Below, piece after piece: positions 1 to 8,800 of a DNA stretch of 16,146 nucleotides. Within the stretch, counting starts at the first letter, position 1. Each line of letters begins with the position of its first letter. The notes under the pieces were generated by a model. It was not told where the DNA came from and searched no databases. It was given only the letters and a program-made list of their open reading frames with translations. Location of the stretch: positions 1 through 16,146 of the forward strand of contig QXCR01000327.1 of assembly GCA_004380135.1 (NCBI GenBank), in the 5' to 3' direction. This stretch comes from Stemphylium vesicarium (taxonomy: Eukaryota > Ascomycota > Dothideomycetes > Pleosporales > Pleosporaceae). Made by a program: the position numbers and the translations under genes.

Positions 1-81
1 GTTGCAGGAGCAGCTGGAAGGCCTTATAATGTAGGATCGATGAACCAGTTTGAGCAGCTTGCAATGGGGCTTCCAAGCTGA
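1..81 (+). CDS. Possible C-terminal end of a gene cut by the window edge
   Basis: Frame 1 is open from the first base to a TGA at 79-81 and would encode the last 26 residues of a protein ending in QFEQLAMGLPS. The other two plus frames hit stops within about 35 nt. Base composition is normal here (CpA and TpG are frequent), unlike the RIP-mutated DNA that starts about 200 bp downstream, so this could be the 3' end of a host gene bordering the repeat block. The piece is too short to assign a family, and an open frame of this size can occur by chance. Confidence 0.3.
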   Translation, partial: VAGAAGRPYNVGSMNQFEQLAMGLPS

Positions 82-289
82 GGGGGTGTGTCAGATAGCA
101 GGTGTTGCTGTCAGAAAGAAGGCTATCCAGCAGGCAGTTTTAGTATCGGTGTCGATTACAGCCATGTCGGCCAACCCGCCTCGATCCTACTTCGGCCTTA
201 CTTGCACGAGAGCATATACATCGTGATAGCACCATCATCAAGGACACACACAATGAACGATCATTAATTCCATAATATATCTCATCTAA
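82..289. other. Non-RIPed intergenic stretch
   Basis: About 200 bp of mixed-composition sequence with abundant CpA and TpG and no convincing ORF. If the frame ending at 81 is a gene, this is its 3' flank. It ends at a fairly sharp change to TpA-rich, CpA-poor DNA around 285-340. Confidence 0.5.
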
Positions 290-612
290 TCTGACAAGAC
301 TAGACTATCTAATCTTTTACTATCTATCTTAATGTGCTAGAAGACTAACTTATAGCCTATACTAAAGAGTAAAGAGTCTAATACTTATTTACTAAGCTAA
401 GGCTAGAGCTATAGTAAGCGATTACTAATTACTACTAAATTCTAGTAATAAGAGAAGACCTTATTACCTTAGTATTAACTTTAGAAAGGAATCTATATAG
501 AATACTAGCTACGTATAAGTAACTAAGCTAAAGCGCATATAGAGAGAAAAGAAAAGAGCTTACTTTACTACCTTTTTCTTATAGCGCACTAAAGAAAATA
601 AAGAATAAGTAT

Positions 613-666
613 AATATTACTTATTTTAAGTGCTAAAAGAAAGGTTACTACGCTAATAAGTATTAA
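613..666 (+). pseudogene. Relic Gag zinc knuckle of the old chromovirus
   Basis: In the frame of the TGC codon at 631 the sequence reads as a degraded CCHC knuckle (C-x2-C-x4-H-x4-C). The second Cys (TGC) survives, followed by a KKG-YYAN-type stretch. The first and last Cys have become Tyr codons (TAT), the His position reads Tyr, and a stop follows the surviving Cys. The Cys-to-Tyr and stop changes are what G-to-A or C-to-T RIP mutation produces. Only about 320 bp of RIP-type sequence lies upstream, too little for a full Gag plus LTR, so the 5' end of the old element appears to be missing. The knuckle frame and the downstream pol frame differ by one position, consistent with a -1 shift or an old indel. 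Confidence 0.6.
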
Positions 667-1290
667 AGTAGTAATCTAAATTAGCTACTAGTTAATATTA
701 ACTATATAGAAAAAGCCTAAGCCTTATTATAAACTTAGAATTAGTAAGGCGTATACCTATAGATATTTTACTAGGTATAAAGTGTATATATAGCGTAAAA
801 GTAGACTTAGATTTAGAAAAGAAACTTAAGGTTATTCTAGATCTCTAAGTAGACGTTAGCCTAGTTAGCTAAAGAATAGCTATAGAAATAGGTATAACGC
901 CTATTAAGAACGTAGAGCTTCTAAGACTAGAATAGATTAGCGCATAATATTAGAGTACCTACGTAGCGTATACGTTTTAAGTGCGCCTATTAGATAATAA
1001 TAGCATAGAACGCTATACTAACGTTATAGCGTATAGAGTAAATAAGAAAGGAATTTCTCTACTCTTAATAAACCCTTTCTTATAGTAAAAAGATATTTTA
1101 ATTAATTATAACTACAAAAAATAGCGCTAGAGCCTTATAAAGGTAGATATCTAGTTAGTAACTACTAATAGCTTTCTAGAAGATATAGAGTATATTAGCT
1201 CTACTATCTATCTTCTAGGAATACTATAAGCTACTAGTATAAGTTTAGAATGCGAGGCGCGCGTGTATAATATTTACGTAGCGTAAGAAC
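667..1290 (+). other. Gag-Pol linker and protease region of the relic, unresolved
   Basis: By position this stretch should hold the end of Gag and the aspartic protease of the old chromovirus. I could not find a convincing D-S/T-G motif. It is heavily RIP-mutated with many stops in all frames. Confidence 0.35.
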
Positions 1291-4188
1291 CGCGTATCTC
1301 TAACGCATTACTAGACTACGCTAACGTTTTTAATAATAAGAAAGCTATAACTCTTCTAAGTTATAAGAGCTTAGATTATATAATTTCTATTTAGCTAGGT
1401 AAAGAGCCGCCTTATAGACTATTATATACCCTCTCTTCTTATAAGCTATAGCTACTCTAAGAATATATAGAGGAGGCTCTTTATAAAGAATAGATCTGCT
1501 ATAGTATAAGCCTTACTAGCGCACTAATTATTTTTATACTAAAGAAGGACGGCATACTTTATCTTTATATAGATTATTATAGCTTAAACTCTATTACTAT
1601 AAAAAATTATTGCCTACTACTACTTATTAGGGAGACGTTAGACCACCTATTAGGCGTATAATACTATATAACCCTTAATCTTAAGAACGCCTACTATTAT
1701 ATATAAATTAAATTAAGAGATAAGTAGAAAATAGCTTTTTAAACTTAATATAAGCATTTTAAGTACTTAGTTATATCTTTTAGGCTTACTAACGCTCTAG
1801 TAAGCTTTTAAGCCTATATTAATAGGGCCCTAAATAGGCATTTAGATTACATATGTGTGGTATATCTAGATAATATACTTATATATACCTACGAAGACGA
1901 TATTGCGCTATACTAGCGCGTAGTACGCGCTATACTATAATTATTAAGAGAAGCTAAGTTATTTATAAACCTAAAGAAATGCACTTTTACGGCTAGCGAG
2001 GTGTATTTTCTAGAGTTTATTATTATAAGGTAAGGCGTACGCGCTAATCCTACGCGCGTTAAGACTATTATATAATAGCTAATATCTACTAATACTAAAG
2101 AGCTATAGTCCTTTTTAGACTTTGTAAACTTCTATTAACGCTTTATTAAGCGTTACACTATAGAAATAGCACCTCTTATAGATATCCTTAAGGGGAAATA
2201 AGCGTTCTATTAGAATAAGGCTATAGATACTTCTTTTCTAAGGCTAAAGAACTGCTTTATATATACGCCTATTATGCGCTATTTTAATAAGACACTTCTA
2301 ATCCGCATTAAAATAGATACTTCCACGTTTACTATCTTAGGCATACTATTATAGTTATTTAAAGATAATAAGTAGTACCTAGTTACTTTTATTTTAAGAA
2401 AACTCTAGAATACGGATTTAAATTATAAAGTGTACGACCTAGAACTACTAGCTATCGTGTATAGCTTTAAGTAGTGGCGGCACTACCTAGAGGGTGCATA
2501 GTATACTATTTAAGTTTTAACTAATTATAATAACCTACGCTTAATCTGCGTAGTATAGAAGCTTAACCTACGTTAAGCACGCTAGGCTCTATATTTAGGA
2601 GCTTTTAATTTTAAAGTAAAGTACTATCTAGGAAATATTAACCCTATAGATAGCCTCTCTAGAAGAGTAGATTATAAATAGGAAAATCTATCTCTAACTT
2701 AGTTATTACCTACTCTATAAAATAAACTTCTAGTAAGAGTAGAGTATAGTGGAGTAAGAGGATCCACACCTGGGCTTAGTCTAGTGGGCGCGTGTAAGAT
2801 GCACGTAGCTAACGTTTGCAGAGCTGTGAAGGTCCCTACTACTAGCGCTATAGGATACATACTATGCGTGCCACGCTTACTAGCTAAGGTACTAGTTAGT
2901 AGCGAACCTATACTAGTAGAGTTAGAAGCTCTAATAGATATTCTACTCTAGTTATAGCAAAAGGACGCCTTTACCTAGTAGCGGGTTGCGGACTCTAAGC
3001 GAGTAACACGCACTTAAAGTAGTAGAGATGCGCTAATTTAGCGTATTAATAAAAAGAAAGTCCTAAGATATAATAGCAGGATTTATATTCTAGAGGAACT
3101 AGCTATTAGGTAGGAGATTTTATCCTAGAACTATAACACGCGCATAGTAGGCTATTTTAGCGCACGTAGGACGCTTAAGCTTATTAGTAAGCTATATTAT
3201 TAGCTATTACTTAGCTATAATATCTAGGAATACGTAAGGACGTGTAATATATATTAAAGGAGTAAAGCTTTATAGTATAGTAAATATAGTAAGCTATTAC
3301 TACTACTAATTCTAAAGAATATCTTTAAGAAAATTACTCTTAATTTTATTATAGGGTTACTACTAGTAAAGAATAGCTTAGATTACGTCTTTAATATAGT
3401 ATTTATAATAGTTAACTACTTCTTAAAAATAGTAATCTATATATCTACTTTAAAGACTTAGAATATAAAGTAATTTACTAAATTCTATTTTAATTAGATT
3501 ATCTTATAGTATAGAATCTAAAAAGGTATTATATTAGACTATAGTTTAGTCTTTACCTTAGAATTTTAGATAGAAATCTACTACTAACTATAAGTAAAGC
3601 GTAGGCTTAGTATAGCCTTCTATCTATAAATAGATAGATAAACTAAGCGCTAGAACTAAACTATAGAATAATACCTTAGAATATTTACTTTAAATAAGTA
3701 AGATAACTAAGTTTTATTATTAGTAATAGTATAGTTTACTTATAATAATTTAATTTATAAATTAATAAAAGTAACACTATTTTACTTAGTATATAGTAAG
3801 CACCTCTTGCTCTCTACGCCTCCTAAGGACAGCAGGCAAGAGGGGGAGATGCTAGACGCAGTCGATAGAATTTAGCGCATGCATAACGCACGCGCATTAG
3901 CACGGGAATACTTATAGAGAGTATAAGAGTATTAAAGCTAATACTATAATAAGAAATATAAACTAGAAGTTTTTTATAAGAGAGATCTTATACTTCTTAG
4001 TATAAAATATATTAACTTAGCCTATTAACTTAGTAAAAAGCTTTCTAGTAAGTTTATTAGGCTATTTTAGGTATAAAGCGTAGTTAGAACGTAGGCATAT
4101 TACCTACTCCTACCACCTAACTATCGCATTTATAATGTATTTCACGTATCCCTTCTAGAATAATAGAATTCTAGGGATAACTACGACG
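1291..4188 (+). pseudogene. pol: RIP-inactivated chromovirus Pol: RT, RNase H, integrase
   Basis: One frame (codon at 1317-1319 and every third base after) reads through the whole stretch as a recognisable Ty3/gypsy chromovirus Pol with many in-frame stops but no frameshift. RT: an EYADVF-like start near 1311, a FILKKDG-like motif near 1540, and the catalytic YxDD box at 1863-1874 reading Y-L-D-N. RNase H ends with a DSLSRR-like motif at 2649-2666. The integrase zinc region lies at about 3085-3260 (EYVRTC at 3228-3245). In the DDE core the first Asp is Asn at 3342-3344, the second Asp survives at 3537-3539, and Glu is Lys at 3645-3647. The C-terminal domain ends in NVFHVSLLE at 4134-4160. Three catalytic residues are thus lost, each by a change expected of RIP in TpG context. 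The reading frame is cut by the younger insertion. Confidence 0.9.
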
Positions 4189-4192
4189 ATAA
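4189..4192. repeat. Target-site duplication, left copy (ATAA)
   Basis: ATAA lies immediately outside the TG end of the left LTR and is repeated immediately outside the CA end of the right LTR at 13153-13156. The next base outwards differs (G versus C), so the duplication is 4 bp. This is the footprint left when the integrase inserted the element. Confidence 0.85.
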
Positions 4193-4395
4193 TGTGGCAT
4201 AAGAATATCTCATGCGAGGGAGTACAGGCGCCGACCCGCAATCGGAGGAAAGGCAAGAGAACTCGTATTGTCGTAACTAGCGAGTGGATTTTTGTTGTTG
4301 TCCGATGACAGTCGGTCCTGTCTAAAGCTATATACCTCTCCTCCTTTAGTACCTCCGCCAAGCTAGTAGGGCACGTGAATATCTACTACACCACA
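4193..4395 (-). repeat. 3' LTR
   Basis: 203 bp beginning TGTGGCAT and ending CACCACA on the plus strand, identical to 12950-13152 except for T at 4293 against C at 13050. It holds the same TATA-like sequence (4327-4336) and CACGTG (4372-4377) as the other copy. It is the 3' LTR because the polypurine tract abuts it on the internal side. Confidence 0.95.
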
Positions 4396-4406
4396 TCTTC
4401 CTCCCT
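4396..4406 (-). other. Polypurine tract (plus-strand primer)
   Basis: On the minus strand AGGGAGGAAGA is an uninterrupted run of 11 purines touching the 3' LTR. In LTR elements such a tract resists RNase H and primes second-strand DNA synthesis. Its position fixes the orientation of the element. Confidence 0.85.
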
Positions 4407-4786
4407 AACCCTAAGCTTGGTCCCCTCAAGCTCGCTCGAACTGCTGCGAAGCTACCCAAGATACACTCGCCATCCTCCGCTAAGCTCCCCTCGCCAATGC
4501 CGCTGAGCCTAAATCCTGCCTTGCTCTCGCTGCTCTGACGCCATCACCTTACTCCTACACCGCCTCAGCTTCCATAGGTTGCACACATCGTTTGCCTTCC
4601 GCCAAGGGACTGCCGACTAATAAGTAGCCAGTGTTGGCGTTTGTATCCTCGATAAGCGTTCGTAGGAGGTGCTGTAACTGCCTCACCGTATTGTCTGTTG
4701 CGGGAACGCTTCCCGACTACTCATCTCTGCTGCCGAGCGCTTTTCGGTATCTTTCCTCATGCTCAACACTCCGTCGACATTCCATT
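4407..4786. other. Untranslated stretch upstream of the antisense gene
   Basis: About 380 bp with no coding signal that I trust. The frame of the ATG at 4787 stays open back to about 4631, but the only upstream start is a TTG and the extra residues look like noise. The stretch probably serves as 5' flank or promoter of the plus-strand gene and as 3' untranslated sequence of the retrotransposon. No clear TATA box was identified. Confidence 0.4.
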
Positions 4787-5659
4787 ATGGACGTCATTGC
4801 CTTCACTCCTAGTAATACTGCTCTCGGTGCCCTAGGCAAAGGCTCGGGTGGCGATCCTCCTCGCGGCTCTTACCACTCCAAGGGCGGTGACACTGAGGCG
4901 GCTCTCTGGCTCTACGACATCAAGGCGGCCAAAGCCTATATCCTCGAGTGGCGTTCGTGCTTCCCGCTCTAATACCCTTTCGTTGGCTAACCTTCTCAGT
5001 AACTGCGCGCGAGAGCTCTCTGATCAACCTCGAGTGTGTTCGGAACTTAGCACATTTCCTCTGGCAGCTTCAAGCTCAGGGCATCAATTTAGGCCCTCAC
5101 CTCCGACTAATCGCTATTCATCGCGATGACACTGAGAGCTACTTATCCCCCGCCACTCTCAGCCTCAACAACCCTGTCCCGACTGTCCGCCAGCTTCTCG
5201 GTATGGGTACCACTCGCGGCTATTACGACACCAACCTTGAGGCCCGTAAGTCCTTCGGTCTTCTTTCCCGATGCTCTTTCGCTGACTTCTTCAGTGGTTC
5301 AGCAGGCCGCTGCTGGCAACCAGACCTTCTCGGGTGATCGTCGCTGTAACCGCTGCCAGAGCACTCGTGCCCGACATTACTTCACTCGCTGTGCTCAGTC
5401 CTACTACCAAGGTTGCCTCCTCAACTTTGGTGCCTGCAATGAGTGCGCTCTTAACGGAAACGCCGGCAACTGCTCCTTCTACAGCACGTTTAGACCTCAT
5501 TTCAGCAATGCGCTTCTGCTAACATGTCTTCAGATCGCCCTGACCGCTCTGCGGGAGGCAGCGCGCCCACCCTGGCTGAGATCGAGGCCACCTAGGACAG
5601 CTCTCGTCCTGAGCATCCCGACTTCCCAAGCCCTCGTCGCCAAAAGGACTGAGGCGTAG
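4787..5659 (+). CDS. Antisense spliced gene in the element, cysteine-rich protein
   Basis: Function unknown. Start ATG at 4787 (context CCATTATGG). Exon 1 is 4787-4952, exon 2 is 5000-5245, exon 3 starts at 5295. Two short introns join phase-1 codons exactly and remove stops, giving a continuous protein with a cysteine cluster, RCNRC...GAC..C...CSF. If a third candidate intron (5488-5533) is also removed the protein has 204 residues and stops at 5541-5543; if it is kept, 258 residues and stops at 5657-5659. In the spliced numbering the cysteines are 155, 158, 170, 178, 185, 188 and 197. Their spacing and the GAC-x2-C...CSF ending resemble the DUF3716-type domain of many filamentous-fungal proteins (recalled, not searched). 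Residues 1-150 match nothing I know. It lies between pol and the 3' LTR, opposite in strand to gag-pro-pol, so it needs its own promoter or plus-strand LTR transcription. A captured host gene or an accessory ORF are both possible. Confidence 0.6.
4953..4999 (+). other. Intron 1 of the antisense gene (47 nt)
   Basis: Donor GTTCGT, branch-like GCTAAC nine nt before the acceptor CAG. Removing it joins TGG C to TA, restoring an open frame where an in-frame TAA at 4970-4972 would otherwise stop translation. Confidence 0.65.
5246..5294 (+). other. Intron 2 of the antisense gene (49 nt)
   Basis: Near-perfect donor GTAAGT, branch-like CGCTGAC and acceptor TTCAG. Removal joins GCC C to TG and connects exon 2 to the cysteine-rich exon 3 in frame. 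Confidence 0.75.
5488..5533 (+). other. Candidate intron 3 of the antisense gene (46 nt)
   Basis: A strong 3' half (GCTAACATGTCTTCAG) but a weak donor, GTTTAG. Its size matches the other two introns. Splicing here leads to TGA after three codons, while the next exon looks coding in a different phase, so either the donor is elsewhere, the copy carries an indel, or the intron is retained. Confidence 0.4.
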
Positions 5660-5711
5660 CCTCAGTATGCCTCGGAACTGAGTCGTGAGTACGCGTCGGC
5701 ACTGGGCATGT
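5534..5711 (+). pseudogene. Decayed C-terminal exon of the antisense gene
   Basis: Two phases look protein-like in succession. First, a frame from 5536 reads RPDRSAGGSAPTLAEIEAT, then a TAG at 5593-5595, then an SPRRQKD stretch. Second, a frame shifted relative to it reads EA-TAG-PQYASELSREYASALG, ending in TAG at 5708-5710. Both internal TAGs could be former CAG codons (CpA to TpA). The simplest reading is one tail broken by an indel near 5645-5655 and two nonsense changes. Composition bias alone could also explain part of this. Confidence 0.35.
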
Positions 5712-5804
5712 CTTCGTAGATAGCTCCGAGAGAACTCGGCTCCCTGAATTGAACCCACCCCCATCGATATCCTTCGCTGACCATGATAACCGTGACCTGC
5801 CTCC

Positions 5805-8800
5805 CTAACCCTCGTCTTTAGGCCAGGCGCTGGCCTGCTCCGAGTCGCTCTCGCTCCCACTGTCTGAGTGCTGAATCTCCACTCCTCTTCGTGAAGTCTT
5901 GAGGATGTTGGCTTTCGATATCTTGTCGATAGCTCTTCCTGGCGCGTTGTTCGATGTCTTGTCTGGGACATATGATCCTGAAGTAACCCAGCCTTTCCAT
6001 ACCGTCTCCTCTCCCGCAGGTATATCTGGATGGGGTGTGGAAGATAGGGGAGCAGGCGCAGCAGCTCGAGCGATAGGTTGCCGGTTCGCTTTTGATGCTT
6101 TAGGCTGAGGAGTGACCATCCGAAAGCCCTCCGTCTCCGGGTATATCCTCAGTCTTCCCTTTAGAATATCATCTTCGAGAGTTGTCGGCATCTCTTTGAA
6201 CTTCTTGAGGCGGTCTATCCGAGTGGTGCTCGGAAACTTCACGCCATTCAGGTCCTCTAAGCGATAGTAGCCCTGGCCTGACCAAGCAGTGTGAACTCGG
6301 TATGGCCCTAGCCATCTGTCCTCTAGCTTTCGGTCCCTGCTCTTATCGATTGCTTTCACAGCATCCCAGATCAAAACTAAGTCTCCTTCCTTAAGGACCG
6401 TCGTCATCTCGCGCTTTTCGTTTCTCCCCTCAACCGCTTCTCTTCGGAGACGTCGTGTGCGATTCACAGCTTCCTCTAAGTTCTCCTTTCTAAATTGCAA
6501 CTGGGTGGCGCGCACCGCAAGGAGATCGGCATGACTCCGGACTGCTGACCATGGAAGACTTTGCCAGGTTGGCACCACGAGCTCAATCGGTAGTATGGGA
6601 TTCTGGCCCAGGACCAGTTGCGCAGGCGAGTACCCGAGAGGTCTTCGCAGCGAGACGCGTTCAGCCCATGTGATGGCTGGAAGATTGCTAAGCCAGGTAC
6701 CAGGCATCTTTGCGAGGCCATAGAGAAAGCCTTGATGTCCCCTTTCAATCAGCCCTTGAGCCCGCGAGTTGTATGCGGAGGCTTGTACTCTATGAATGCC
6801 AAAGAGGGTAGCGAGAGCCCTCACAACCGACTTGTTCTCAGGTCCTCCATCCACGGAAATTCTTAAAGGTACGCCCCAGCGACAACAGATCTCCTCGAAG
6901 ATGAATCGGGCTACAGCCTCCGAGCTGGCATCGCGAAGTGCTCGTGATTCAGGCCATCCCGATAGGTATTCGCGGGCTACTACTAAGTATCCTTTGCCCT
7001 GAACTTGCGGCATGTAGGTGATGTCGATTGTCCACCATGTCCACATGGCCTGAGAGAACGTCGTGTTAAGTTCGGCTTCCTTCCCCACTCCTCTCAGCTT
7101 CTGGCAAGCAAGGCAAGGTCCGAGTTGCTTCGCTACCTGGCGGTACATCCCTGACCACCAGTACCGCTGGCTGATCGCTCCGAAAGTGGTTTGGATGCCT
7201 TTGTGACCTAGCTGTTCATGGATTTCCTGAATAAGGGCAGCTTGGGTCTCAGTTCTGTCGAGCACTCTTCGGGCTGGCATGGCCTTAGTAGCCTTTCTGA
7301 ATAGGTATCCATCTCTCACAAAGAACCTCGCAGCTTGCTTAGTCCACTGTCGCAGTTCAGCTCCCCGCAACCGGCTCGGGCGTTCCAGCGTCTGAAGAAA
7401 CACTGCCATCTCTTCCGAAGCGTCATCGTACTCCTCGACCAAGTGTCGGGGCTCTCCCTCTTCCGTATTCATCACGAAACTTCCTTCTTGATGCTTGTCT
7501 AGGATCTTATCGATGAAGGGTTCCAGATCCTCTTCGTCCTTGGGAGGCGGCGTCCATCCTTCCAGCTGCGGGTATCTCGAAAGCGCGTCGGGTATAACGT
7601 TCTTCTTGCCAGGCACATGCACTATGTCGAAGTCCCACTGAAGGATAGTCGCAAGCCATCGATTCATCACCGATCCTGGCAGGTCCGAAGATGATCGGTT
7701 AAGCTGGGCGATTAAGACTTTAGCGTCTGTCTCCACCGTGAAACGGTGGCCATATAGATATGTCTGGAAAGCTTTCAGCGCCCAAACTAATGCCTTGCAC
7801 TCCAGCTTAGTTGAATGCTGCTTCGATTCAGCTTTAGACCACAGAGTGCTATCGAAACGGATTGTGTGGCGACATCCATCGGCGCCCACTTGCTCCAGAT
7901 GGGCCCCTCCCCCAATATGAGAGGCGTCCACGCCGAGAAAGATCGGACCACCGTTGTAGTCTATCGATACCAAAGCTGGGGGCTGGGTAACCGCTTGCTT
8001 GATGATTGCCATCGCCTCTCGCTGCTCCATACCCCAAAACCACTCCGCATCCTTTCGCAATAGGCGAAATAGCGGCTCAGCTTTGAGTGAAAAGCAGGAG
8101 ATCCACTGTCGGTAGTACACCGCTATACCGACAAACTGTCGGACCTCTTTGACTGAACGGCATTCGGGCCATTTCAAGATCTTTGCCACCTTGTCTTTCG
8201 CTGGATATCGGCCTTGTTGATCTACCTCATATCCGACGACTGCCATTCGGGAGACCCCCCACCATGACTTCTTTGCCGAAACTGTCGCTTCAGCCCGAGC
8301 GATATCGGTAAGTACTCTGTCCATCTGTTGCGCATGTTCGAAGACATATCGACGAACTCCCTCAAAGATCTCTTCTTGGTCGTAGTCAGACTTTGGGCCT
8401 GCGACCCCAATGTCATCAATAAAGGGCGCTGTTTCTGGGAAATGGTCGCCGAGTATCTTCATTATAGCTCGAATGAACACCGCCACCGAGTTGGTAGCGC
8501 CCATAGGCAAGGTACATTGTCTCACTAATCCGATGGGTGTCTGAAACGCTGTGAGATCTCTGCTAGCTGTATGGAGCGGCACCTGATCGTAGCCCGAAAA
8601 TAGGTCGTAGTAGGAATAAATGGCTCTTCCAGCAAAGCGTTCCGAAAACTCATCGGCGGATGGCGGAATGTATGCGTCTCTTTCGGTTACTGCATTAATC
8701 TTTACAGCGTTGTTGATAAGGCGAAAGTCGGTCGCTGCAACTGGATTCTTGATCTTAGGAACCAGGAAGTATGGGTTTCGGTACTGCCCATCACATCTTT

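Larger units (their letters stand above)
290..4188. repeat. RIP-mutated repeat block, left side
   Basis: The dinucleotide pattern is that of repeat-induced point mutation, the fungal process that converts CpA to TpA (and TpG to TpA on the other strand) in duplicated DNA. TpA is everywhere, CpA and TpG are nearly missing, and CpG survives, which argues against simple CpG deamination. Less mutated patches are visible around 2750-2900 and 3790-3910. The block is one degraded chromovirus, described in separate entries. Confidence 0.85.

Noticed and set aside
4155..4361. 68-residue minus-strand ORF overlapping the left LTR, repeated at 12765-13118
   Set aside because: Both are read-throughs of the same LTR sequence. 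The LTR carries the promoter and ends, and there is no protein-like signal.
4631..4786. Upstream extension of the antisense gene's first exon
   Set aside because: It needs a TTG start, and the residues lack protein-like character; the ATG at 4787 has a good context.
5899..6108. Plus-strand ORF that could be an extra 3' exon of the antisense gene via a GTGAGT...TTTAG intron (5685-5821)
   Set aside because: The splice signals look fair, but the ORF lies fully antisense to the conserved pol frame and reads as its shadow; no domain is seen.
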